Source: an uncultured Clostridia bacterium (GTDB taxonomy: Bacteria; Bacillota; Clostridia; Oscillospirales; Ruminococcaceae). From it: a stretch of DNA of 5,527 bases. Numbering within the stretch: the stretch's first letter is position 1; every line of letters starts with the position of its first letter. Both the position numbers and the translations under genes were made by a program. The notes under the pieces are model-generated. The model did not search any database and was not told the DNA's origin. It saw only the letters and a list, made by a program, of their open reading frames with translations. Where the stretch lies: the NCBI GenBank assembly GCA_947072265.1, contig CAMTHN010000045.1, positions 1 through 5,527 of the forward strand. The letters run 5' to 3'. Below are positions 1 through 5,527 of this stretch, piece by piece.

Positions 1-190
1 TGGAATAAATTATGTTAATTATGTTTTCGATATAAGCCATATAAATGTAAACGATAATAGCTGCGAAGGAATCAAGTATAAAAACAAAAAAATATTTACT
101 GTTCAATTTCACCCAGAAGCAGCTGCTGGTCCAAATGATACATCTTATCTTTTTGATGAATTTATAAAAATAATAGAAAGTGAGCTATAA
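1..190 (+). CDS. carA: Carbamoyl-phosphate synthase small subunit, C-terminal part (partial)
   Basis: This is the 3' end of carA; the first complete codon is at position 2 and the stop is TAA at 188-190, leaving 62 residues. CarA is the class I glutamine amidotransferase subunit that hydrolyses glutamine and channels ammonia to CarB. The visible part carries the family signature VQFHPEA, in which His (codon 110-112) and Glu (116-118) are the second and third members of the Cys-His-Glu triad. The nucleophilic Cys lies upstream, outside the window. The preceding ISHINVND..CEGI stretch and the following GPNDTSYLFDEFI tail match the usual CarA ending, so the C-terminus looks intact. The stop is one base before the carB ATG, which suggests translational coupling in one operon. 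Low-GC composition matches the neighbours. The identification rests on these motifs and on carB following directly. Confidence 0.95.
   Translation, partial: GINYVNYVFDISHINVNDNSCEGIKYKNKKIFTVQFHPEAAAGPNDTSYLFDEFIKIIESEL
175..184 (+). promoter_or_regulatory. Probable carB ribosome binding site inside the end of carA
   Basis: The purine-rich AGAAAGTGAG lies 7 bases before the ATG at 192. It is a weak Shine-Dalgarno match: AGAAAG and GTGA each resemble part of the consensus, but a clear GGAGG core is missing. It still favours ATG 192 over the in-frame GTG at 180, which sits inside this element and has no purine-rich site before it. Weak initiation here fits coupling to carA translation, because the carA stop is at 188-190. 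Confidence 0.5.
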
Positions 191-191
191 A

Positions 192-3100
192 ATGCCATTA
201 CGTACTGATATTAAAAGCGTTTTAGTTATTGGTTCTGGTCCTATTATAATTGGACAAGCTGCAGAATTTGATTATGCAGGAACACAAGCTTGTAGAGCTT
301 TGAAAAAAGCAGGATTAGAAGTTATACTAATAAATTCTAATCCTGCTACAATAATGACAGATAAATCAATGGCAGATAAAATTTATATAGAACCACTAAC
401 TATAGAAGTTATAAAAAAAATAATTAAAATAGAAAAACCAGATAGTATTCTTTCAACACTTGGAGGACAAACAGCTCTAACACTTTCTATGCAACTTGCC
501 AAAGAAGGTTTTTTAGAAGAAAATAATGTAAAACTTCTAGGAGCAAACCCAGAAACAATAGATAAAGCTGAAGATAGACAAACTTTTAAAGACACTATGG
601 AAAAAATTAAACAACCCTGTATTCCTTCAAAAGTTGTAACAAATATAAAAGATTCATTAATATTTGCAGATGAAATTGGATATCCTGTTATTGTTCGGCC
701 AGCTTTCACTCTAGGAGGAAGCGGTGGAGGAATTGCACAAGATGAAACGGAACTTTCTGATATATGTGAAAATGGACTCCGTCTATCTCCAATAACACAA
801 GTTTTAATAGAACGTTGTATATCAGGTTGGAAAGAAATAGAATTTGAAGTTATAAGAGATTCTAAAGGTAGTATTATAACTGTTTGTAGCATGGAAAATT
901 TTGACCCTGTTGGGGTTCACACAGGAGATAGCATAGTAATTGCACCCTGTATAACTTTGGCAGATAAAGAATATCAGATGCTTAGAACCGCCGCTTTAAA
1001 GATAGTGTCAGAACTAAAGGTAGAAGGTGGTTGTAACTGCCAGTTTGCTTTAAATCCAGAAAGTTTTGAATATGCAGTTATAGAAGTTAATCCTAGAGTT
1101 TCTCGTTCATCAGCACTTGCTTCTAAAGCAACAGGATACCCAATTGCAAAAGTATCTACAAAAATTGCAATTGGGTATACCCTAGATGAAATTAGAAACG
1201 ATGTAACAAATAAAACTTTTGCATGTTTTGAACCTGCCTTAGACTATGTAGTAGTAAAATTTCCTAGATGGCCATTTGATAAATTTGTCTATGCTAAAAA
1301 AACTCTTGGAACACAGATGAAAGCAACAGGAGAAGTTATGAGTATTGGGACAAGTTTTGAAGAAGCTATGATGAAATCTGTGCGTGGAGCAGAAATAGGA
1401 TTAGATAGCCTATCTCTTCCAAAACTTTCTAAAAAATCCAAAACAGAAATCAAAACCCTTTTACATAGCGTAGATGATGAAAGATGTTTCGTTATATTTG
1501 AAGCTCTTAAAAGAGGAATTACCGTTGATTATATAAATGAAATCACAAAAATAGATCGATGGTTTTTATATAAGCTAAAAAATATTTCTAATCTTGAATT
1601 ATCTTTAAATACAGATCTAACTAATGAAAATTATATTCAAGCCAAAAAATTTGGATATCTAGACAGCACAATAGAGAGGATATCTAATAAAAAAATACAA
1701 AACAAGATAAATCCTATATATAAAATGGTTGATACATGTGCAGCTGAGTTTTCTGCAAAAACTCCATATTTTTATTCTACAATGGGTGATGAAGATGAAG
1801 CAGCTATATTTATAGAAGAAAATAAATCTAATAAAGAAAGTATATTAATCATTGGCTCTGGTCCAATTAGAATTGGCCAAGGGATAGAGTTTGATTATAG
1901 CTGTGTTCATGCCGCATGGGCGGTTAAAAAGCTTGGGTATGAAGCAGTTCTATGTAATAATAACCCTGAAACCGTTTCTACTGATTTTGATACCGCTGAT
2001 AGACTATATTTTGAACCTATAACAAAAGAAGATATAATGAATATAATTAAAGTTGAAAAACCATTAGGTGTTATAGTTCAATTTGGTGGACAAACTGCAA
2101 TTAAATTAACAGAGTTTTTGAGTAAAAACGGAATAAAAATTATTGGAACAAGCTTTGAAGATATTGATAGAGCCGAAGATAGAGAGAAGTTTGATAATCT
2201 TTTAGAAAAATGTAATATCTCTCGTCCAGAAGGTGAAACAGTTTTTACAACTAGAGAAGCCCTTGAAGTTTCTCAAAGATTATTATATCCTGTTTTATTA
2301 CGTCCATCATATGTTCTTGGTGGACAAAATATGATTATAGCCTACTCAAACGAAGATGTTATAGAGTATATGGATATTATCACAGCTACAAATATAGAAA
2401 ATCCTATTTTGATTGATAAATATATAATGGGTCGTGAAATTGAAGTAGATGCTATATCTGATGGGATAGACTTTCTTATTCCAGGAATAATGGAACATAT
2501 AGAAAGAGCTGGGGTTCATTCTGGTGATTCTATATCTATATACCCAGCACAAAATATATCTGAACATGTTAAATCTACTATTATTGAATACACAAAAAAA
2601 TTATCACAAAATCTTAATACAAAAGGTCTTATCAATATACAATATGTAGTGTATAATGAAGATGTATATGTAATAGAAGTTAACCCTAGATCATCTAGAA
2701 CGGTTCCATATATCAGCAAAGTTACTGGGATTCCAATGATTGAAATTGCAACAAGAATATCTCTAGGAGAAAGTCTAAAAGATATTGGATGCGGAACAGG
2801 ACTAAACCCTTCGTCTAATTATATTGCCGTTAAAGTTCCGGTATTTAGTTTTGAAAAATTACATGATGTTGACAACCACCTTGGTCCAGAGATGAAATCT
2901 ACAGGTGAAGTTTTGGGTATATCTAAAACATTTTCTGAAGCGTTATTAAAAGGGATTGTTGGTGCTGGATATACGATAAAAAGATCTGGTGGAGTTTTAA
3001 TAACAGTTCGAGATCAAGATAAAAATGAAGTTATATCTATCGCAGAAAAATTTTCATCTCTTGGATTTAATATATATGCAACATCCAAAACAGCTCATAT

Positions 3101-3380
3101 ACTAAACAAAAATATGATACCAACAAATGTAGTTAAAAAAATTCATGAGGGCGAAGAAAATACTCTAACACTTATAGAAAGTGGAAAAGTTGATTATGTA
3201 ATATCAACATCATCTAAAGGAAGACTACCAGCTTTAGATGATGTTAAAATTAGAAGAAAAGCGGTTGAAAGATCTATATGCTGTCTAACATCTATAGACA
3301 CAGCTAACGCAATCATTGATAGTATTATACTAGATAAAAATGTCGAAGATTTAGATTTAATTGATATAAATAAATTATAA
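192..3380 (+). CDS. carB: Carbamoyl-phosphate synthase large subunit
   Basis: CarB makes carbamoyl phosphate from bicarbonate, CarA-derived ammonia and two ATP in the cytoplasm. From ATG 192 the protein has 1062 residues, close to the usual 1060-1075. The start is chosen because MPLRTDIKSVLVIGSGP matches the family N-terminus; GTG 180 would add only four residues. Order of parts: carboxyphosphate ATP-grasp half (about 1-400) with R129 in AEDRQTF, R169 in VRPAFTLGGSGGG and E298/N300 in EVNPRVSR; oligomerisation region (about 400-545); carbamate-kinase half (about 545-925) with R664 in AEDREKF, R704 in LRPSYVLGGQ and E829/N831 in EVNPRSSR; MGS-like allosteric domain (about 930-1062). These residues align with the E. 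coli ATP-binding set, and both catalytic halves look intact. In the effector domain the two Thr of ATSKT and K983 in KKIHEG are kept, but S1005 stands where E. coli has Asn1015. The gene lies 1 bp after carA and 15 bp before pyrK. Two long inverted repeats lie in its first third. Confidence 0.98.
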   Translation: MPLRTDIKSVLVIGSGPIIIGQAAEFDYAGTQACRALKKAGLEVILINSNPATIMTDKSMADKIYIEPLTIEVIKKIIKIEKPDSILSTLGGQTALTLSMQLAKEGFLEENNVKLLGANPETIDKAEDRQTFKDTMEKIKQPCIPSKVVTNIKDSLIFADEIGYPVIVRPAFTLGGSGGGIAQDETELSDICENGLRLSPITQVLIERCISGWKEIEFEVIRDSKGSIITVCSMENFDPVGVHTGDSIVIAPCITLADKEYQMLRTAALKIVSELKVEGGCNCQFALNPESFEYAVIEVNPRVSRSSALASKATGYPIAKVSTKIAIGYTLDEIRNDVTNKTFACFEPALDYVVVKFPRWPFDKFVYAKKTLGTQMKATGEVMSIGTSFEEAMMKSVRGAEIGLDSLSLPKLSKKSKTEIKTLLHSVDDERCFVIFEALKRGITVDYINEITKIDRWFLYKLKNISNLELSLNTDLTNENYIQAKKFGYLDSTIERISNKKIQNKINPIYKMVDTCAAEFSAKTPYFYSTMGDEDEAAIFIEENKSNKESILIIGSGPIRIGQGIEFDYSCVHAAWAVKKLGYEAVLCNNNPETVSTDFDTADRLYFEPITKEDIMNIIKVEKPLGVIVQFGGQTAIKLTEFLSKNGIKIIGTSFEDIDRAEDREKFDNLLEKCNISRPEGETVFTTREALEVSQRLLYPVLLRPSYVLGGQNMIIAYSNEDVIEYMDIITATNIENPILIDKYIMGREIEVDAISDGIDFLIPGIMEHIERAGVHSGDSISIYPAQNISEHVKSTIIEYTKKLSQNLNTKGLINIQYVVYNEDVYVIEVNPRSSRTVPYISKVTGIPMIEIATRISLGESLKDIGCGTGLNPSSNYIAVKVPVFSFEKLHDVDNHLGPEMKSTGEVLGISKTFSEALLKGIVGAGYTIKRSGGVLITVRDQDKNEVISIAEKFSSLGFNIYATSKTAHILNKNMIPTNVVKKIHEGEENTLTLIESGKVDYVISTSSKGRLPALDDVKIRRKAVERSICCLTSIDTANAIIDSIILDKNVEDLDLIDINKL
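308..347. repeat. 13-bp perfect inverted repeat within carB
   Basis: The left arm AGCAGGATTAGAA (308-320) is the exact reverse complement of the right arm TTCTAATCCTGCT (335-347), with a 14-base spacer. It would form a 13-bp hairpin in DNA or mRNA. The right arm encodes most of the invariant CarB motif NSNPA. The left arm encodes the less conserved AGLE stretch before it. No T-tract follows, so it is not an intrinsic terminator. Its role is unknown. Confidence 0.75.
1134..1181. repeat. 14-bp perfect inverted repeat within carB, extendable to 16 bp
   Basis: The left arm ATACCCAATTGCAA (1136-1149) is the exact reverse complement of TTGCAATTGGGTAT (1165-1178), with a 15-base spacer. Two more G-C pairs (1134-1135 with 1180-1181) form if A1179 is bulged. 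The arms encode GYPIAK and KIAIGY of the conserved carB segment GYPIAKVSTKIAIGYTLDE, so near-symmetry of the protein explains part of the pattern, but exact complementarity at codon third positions is more than the protein requires. A small 6-bp stem (1117-1131) lies just before it. No T-tract follows. Confidence 0.75.
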
Positions 3381-3383
3381 TAT

Positions 3384-3388
3384 AGGAG
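3384..3388 (+). promoter_or_regulatory. pyrK ribosome binding site
   Basis: AGGAG, continuing as ATGA, lies 7 bases before ATG 3396 in the 15-bp gap after the carB stop. It is the strongest Shine-Dalgarno site in the window and fixes the pyrK start. There is no room here for a separate promoter or a terminator. Confidence 0.85.
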
Positions 3389-3395
3389 ATGAAAC

Positions 3396-4166
3396 ATGAT
3401 ACAAGGAAAATTTTTGATTTTAAAAAAAGATGAGATTGGAACTAATGTGTTTAAATTATTAGTACATTCTCCAGAAATTGCAAAAAAATCTCTATCTGGT
3501 CAATTTGTAAATATAAGCATTGACGGTTTTTTACTAAGAAGACCTATATCAATATCTGATATAGATTTAGAAAATGGAACTATAACAATAATTTTTGAAA
3601 TTCGTGGAGAAGGCACAGAAAAATTATCACATATAAAATCAGATGATTATATAGATATAATTGGACCTCTTGGAAGAGGTTTTAAGCTTATAGATAACAG
3701 CATAAAAGCTGTAGTAATTGGTGGTGGAATTGGATCTCCCCCACTTGTTAGTATTTCTAAATTTTATGGAAAAAATTCTTTTGCTATATTAGGTTTTCAA
3801 AACAAATCAAAAGTTATTTTAGATGATGTGTTTGAAGAATATTGTAAAGAAACTATTATTTGTACGGATGATGGTTCTATGGGGCTTAAAGGATTTGTAA
3901 CTAATGGATTAAACCAACTTTTATTACGAGAAAAAATAGATATAATATATACTTGTGGTCCTCTTGTTATGATGAAAGGGATTGCAGATATAGCTAAAAA
4001 ACATAATATTCAATGTCAGGTTTCCATGGAGCAAAAAATGGCATGTGGTATTGGAAATTGTTTGGTTTGTGCTTGTGAAGCAAAAAGAAATAATAAAAAA
4101 ACTTATGTTCATGTTTGTAAAGATGGACCAGTTTTTGATTATAAAGAGGTGTTTTTTGATGAGTAG
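3396..4166 (+). CDS. pyrK: Dihydroorotate dehydrogenase B (NAD+), electron-transfer subunit
   Basis: PyrK carries FAD and a [2Fe-2S] cluster and moves electrons from the FMN of PyrD to NAD+, forming a PyrD2-PyrK2 enzyme in the cytoplasm. The 256-residue length is usual. In order: an FAD-binding beta-barrel domain (about 1-100) with the RPIS motif at 49-52 that binds the flavin phosphates; an NAD(P)-binding domain (about 101-205) with GGGIGSPPL at 109-117 and CGP at 187-189; and a C-terminal cluster domain with Cys217, Cys222, Cys225 and Cys241 (C-x4-C-x2-C-x15-C), matching the four PyrK ligands. Cys227 is an extra cysteine beside the cluster. The gene follows carB by 15 bp, and its end overlaps pyrD by 8 bp, a common arrangement for subunits made in equal amounts. 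The ferredoxin reductase-like fold is shared with other enzymes, but the cysteine pattern together with adjacent pyrD makes PyrK the clear choice. All cofactor motifs are intact. Confidence 0.97.
   Translation: MIQGKFLILKKDEIGTNVFKLLVHSPEIAKKSLSGQFVNISIDGFLLRRPISISDIDLENGTITIIFEIRGEGTEKLSHIKSDDYIDIIGPLGRGFKLIDNSIKAVVIGGGIGSPPLVSISKFYGKNSFAILGFQNKSKVILDDVFEEYCKETIICTDDGSMGLKGFVTNGLNQLLLREKIDIIYTCGPLVMMKGIADIAKKHNIQCQVSMEQKMACGIGNCLVCACEAKRNNKKTYVHVCKDGPVFDYKEVFFDE
4146..4151 (+). promoter_or_regulatory. pyrD ribosome binding site inside the end of pyrK
   Basis: GAGGTG lies 7 bases before ATG 4159, within the last codons of pyrK. It decides the pyrD start: the reading frame stays open upstream to about 4045, but only ATG 4159 has this site and gives the usual PyrD N-terminus. 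The overlap with pyrK suggests coupled translation. Confidence 0.85.
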
Positions 4167-5067
4167 ACTTAATTTATCTATGTGTAATATAAAATTTAAC
4201 AATCCTATTATTCCAGCATCAGGAACTTTTGGATTTGGATTAATGGACTTTTTTCCTTTTGATAAACTAGGTGCAGTAATTACAAAAGGAACAACTAAAA
4301 ATCCTAAATTAGGAAATCCTGCACCACGAGTTGCAGAAACTCCAAAAGGTATGCTAAATTCTGTAGGACTACAAAATGATGGTATAGACCATCTTATAGA
4401 AAATATTATTCCATATTATAAAACTTTAAATCCAAATGTTATAGCAAATATAGCAGGTGAAACTATAGAAGATTTTATACAAATAGTAGAAAAATTGAAC
4501 CATTCTGAAGTAAGCATGATAGAACTAAATATTTCATGTCCAAATGTAACACAAGGTGGAATGGCTTTTGGAACATCAAAATCAAGTATAAAAACTTTAG
4601 TATCATCAGTAAAAAAGGTTTCAAAAAAACCAATAATAGTAAAACTTTCTCCTAATGTAACAAATATATCAGAAATGGCAAAAATTGCAGAAGACAGTGG
4701 TGCAGATTGTATTTCTCTTATAAACACAATCCTATCTATGAGAATAGATATAAGAACTAAAAAACCTATATTACGAACAAATTATGGCGGTCTTTCAGGA
4801 GAAGCAGTTTTCCCTATTGCTTTAAGAATGGTGAATCAAGTTTATAACGCTGTGAAAATTCCTATAATAGGAATAGGTGGTATATCAAATTGGAAAATGG
4901 CTGTAGAAATGATAATGGCAGGTGCTAGCATGCTTCAAATAGGTTCTGCTACATTTAATCAACCAACTACTCCGATAGATATAATTGATGGATTAGAAAA
5001 ATATTTATCTGAAAATAATATAGATAATATTACAGATTTAACTGGATCTGTAGTTTTATGGAGCTAA
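4159..5067 (+). CDS. pyrD: Dihydroorotate dehydrogenase B (NAD+), catalytic subunit
   Basis: PyrD is the FMN-containing TIM-barrel subunit that oxidises dihydroorotate to orotate, the fourth step of UMP synthesis. It has 302 residues, the usual class 1B size. Visible motifs: IIPASGTFGFG (17-27); TKGTT with the FMN-contacting Lys43; NSVGLQN (67-73), which binds substrate; NISCPN with the catalytic base Cys127; VKLSPN with Lys162; GGLSG (210-214) and GIGG (238-241), which bind the FMN phosphate; and a GSATF end motif. The cysteine base (not serine), the absence of an N-terminal membrane helix and the adjacent pyrK all place it in class 1B, which uses NAD+ rather than quinone or fumarate. ATG 4159 is chosen because MSRLNLSMCNIKFNNP is a normal start and GAGGTG precedes it; the longer open frame from 4045 lies wholly inside pyrK. 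The gene overlaps pyrK by 8 bp and ends 7 bp before ruvX. Confidence 0.97.
   Translation: MSRLNLSMCNIKFNNPIIPASGTFGFGLMDFFPFDKLGAVITKGTTKNPKLGNPAPRVAETPKGMLNSVGLQNDGIDHLIENIIPYYKTLNPNVIANIAGETIEDFIQIVEKLNHSEVSMIELNISCPNVTQGGMAFGTSKSSIKTLVSSVKKVSKKPIIVKLSPNVTNISEMAKIAEDSGADCISLINTILSMRIDIRTKKPILRTNYGGLSGEAVFPIALRMVNQVYNAVKIPIIGIGGISNWKMAVEMIMAGASMLQIGSATFNQPTTPIDIIDGLEKYLSENNIDNITDLTGSVVLWS
5060..5063 (+). promoter_or_regulatory. Probable ruvX ribosome binding site at the end of pyrD
   Basis: GGAG lies in the last two sense codons of pyrD, 11 bases before ATG 5075. The spacing is a little long but usable. It would be 20 bases from the in-frame ATG at 5084, so it supports the earlier start. 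Confidence 0.55.
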
Positions 5068-5074
5068 CTATTAT

Positions 5075-5515
5075 ATGAAAATTATGGCAATAGACTATGG
5101 AGATGCAAGAACAGGTATATCTATCTGTGATAAAACTGAACTTCTTGCTTCTCCTTTTTCCGTTATACATGAAAAAGATATGGATAAATGTATAAATAAT
5201 ATAAAAAAAATATCCGATGAAAATTTTGTTGAAGAAATAATAGTGGGACATCCAAAAAATATGGATGGATCTGTTGGTCCTAGAGCTATTATATGTGAAA
5301 ATTTTAAAGAAAAACTTCAAAATATTTTAAACGATTCCATACCTGTCATACTATGGGATGAACGATCAACAACTGTTTCTGCTACTCATTATCTAAACCA
5401 ATCAAATGTTAGAGGTAAAAAAAGAAAAAATACTATTGATGCTGTAGCAGCCACGATTATCCTTGAAAGCTATTTAATGTATAGAAGAAACAAAAAGCTA
5501 ACTAGTAAAAACTAG
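5075..5515 (+). CDS. ruvX: RuvX/YqgF family RNase H-fold nuclease (putative pre-16S rRNA nuclease)
   Basis: The 146-residue product is a full-length member of the YqgF/RuvX family, which adopts an RNase H-like fold. In E. coli YqgF is essential and takes part in maturing the 5' end of 16S rRNA; the name RuvX reflects an older proposal as a Holliday-junction resolvase. Visible motifs: MAIDYGDARTGIS (4-16) with metal-binding Asp7 on the first strand; IIVGHPKNMDGSVGPRA (55-71), the family hallmark; WDERSTT (94-100) with acidic Asp95 and Glu96; KKRKNTIDAVAA (115-126) with Asp122. The catalytic acids are therefore all present. ATG 5075 is preferred over ATG 5084 because of the GGAG site and the usual short lead before the first strand. 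The gene begins 7 bp after pyrD, so it is probably co-transcribed. Its last seven codons and TAG stop lie inside a terminator stem; this tail is beyond the conserved fold. No pyrimidine function is known for the family. Confidence 0.93.
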   Translation: MKIMAIDYGDARTGISICDKTELLASPFSVIHEKDMDKCINNIKKISDENFVEEIIVGHPKNMDGSVGPRAIICENFKEKLQNILNDSIPVILWDERSTTVSATHYLNQSNVRGKKRKNTIDAVAATIILESYLMYRRNKKLTSKN

Positions 5516-5527
5516 TTAGCTTTTTGT
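5490..5527. terminator. Rho-independent terminator, probably bidirectional, overlapping the ruvX stop
   Basis: Bases 5490-5506 pair perfectly with 5511-5527 around an AAAA loop, giving a 17-bp stem up to the window edge. The core is GCTAACTAGT / ACTAGTTAGC, with A5 before it and T5 after it, so it reads as an intrinsic terminator in both directions. It would end the car-pyr-ruvX transcript and could also stop a converging transcript from the right. The ruvX stop TAG (5513-5515) lies in the right arm. The stem may continue beyond the window. Confidence 0.88.

Noticed and set aside
118..127. Ten-base palindrome AGCAGCTGCT at the end of carA
   Set aside because: It comes from consecutive Ala codons after the HPE motif and has no associated promoter or operator context.
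1..190. PyrR-type attenuator or pyrimidine leader
   Set aside because: The sequence before carB is carA coding sequence; no leader hairpins or conserved PyrR-binding element are visible in the window, so regulation must be encoded upstream.
383..892. 169-codon open frame on the minus strand opposite carB
   Set aside because: It lies wholly inside the conserved carB frame, shows no recognisable protein family, and is the kind of antisense frame an AT-rich coding strand readily leaves open.
192..3380. Long internal duplication within carB
   Set aside because: The two similar halves (for example AEDRQTF and AEDREKF) are the ancient ATP-grasp duplication found in all CarB proteins, not a recent repeat.
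3544..3564. 8-bp stem with 5-base loop in pyrK
   Set aside because: Several AT-rich stems of this length occur across the window, about as many as expected by chance, and no T-tract follows.
4044..4118. Extra cysteine (Cys227) beside the PyrK iron-sulfur ligands as a possible different cluster
   Set aside because: The four standard ligands are all present with normal spacing, so a usual [2Fe-2S] site is the simplest reading.
4045..4158. Upstream extension of the pyrD reading frame
   Set aside because: The added residues are out-of-frame translation of the conserved PyrK cysteine-cluster region. PyrD family starts and the GAGGTG site support ATG 4159.
3924..4202. Minus-strand open frame across the pyrK-pyrD junction
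   Set aside because: It overlaps two well-supported genes, has low-complexity Ile/Phe/His-rich content and no identifiable motif.
4858..4874. Near-palindrome ATTCCTAT-A-ATAGGAAT in pyrD
   Set aside because: It encodes the conserved KIPIIGIGG strand, has only a one-base centre so it cannot form a good hairpin, and is short enough to be chance in this composition.
5030..5320. Minus-strand open frame over the pyrD end and ruvX
   Set aside because: It covers conserved coding sequence of two genes and has biased Phe/Ile/Tyr composition typical of an antisense shadow.

Overview
The window holds the 3' part of a pyrimidine (UMP) biosynthesis operon, all on the + strand: the end of carA, then carB, pyrK, pyrD and ruvX, closed by a strong stem-loop terminator at the right edge. 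Base composition is strongly AT-rich (roughly 30% G+C from sampled lines). AGA and ATA codons are favoured, Shine-Dalgarno sites are purine-rich, and TGA is not read inside any gene. PyrD is the class 1B type with a PyrK electron-transfer partner. Together these point to a low-GC Bacillota, most likely a clostridial lineage. No species can be named from sequence reading alone.

Layout: positions 1-190 encode the last 62 residues of CarA, including the His and Glu of its glutaminase triad. Positions 192-3380 encode full-length CarB with both ATP-grasp halves and the allosteric domain. Positions 3396-4166 encode PyrK (FAD and [2Fe-2S] subunit). Positions 4159-5067 encode PyrD (FMN subunit), overlapping pyrK by 8 bp. 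Positions 5075-5515 encode RuvX/YqgF. A perfect 17-bp stem with an AAAA loop (5490-5527) contains the last ruvX codons and its stop codon. No gap between genes exceeds 15 bp, so there is no room for internal promoters except inside coding sequence, and no gene-free stretch needs describing.

How the genes work together: CarA releases ammonia from glutamine, and CarB uses it with bicarbonate and two ATP to make carbamoyl phosphate, which feeds the pyrimidine and arginine pathways. Further along the pyrimidine pathway PyrD oxidises dihydroorotate to orotate, and PyrK passes the electrons to NAD+. RuvX is a housekeeping RNase H-fold nuclease (16S rRNA end maturation in E. coli) with no known pyrimidine role; it appears to be transcribed as the last gene of the unit. 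The operon promoter and any PyrR- or UTP-type leader lie upstream of the window.

I see no new biological system here. The points most worth a second look are two long perfect inverted repeats inside carB, the terminator that overlaps the ruvX stop codon, ruvX riding in the operon where pyrF/pyrE might be expected, and a substituted position in the CarB effector site.
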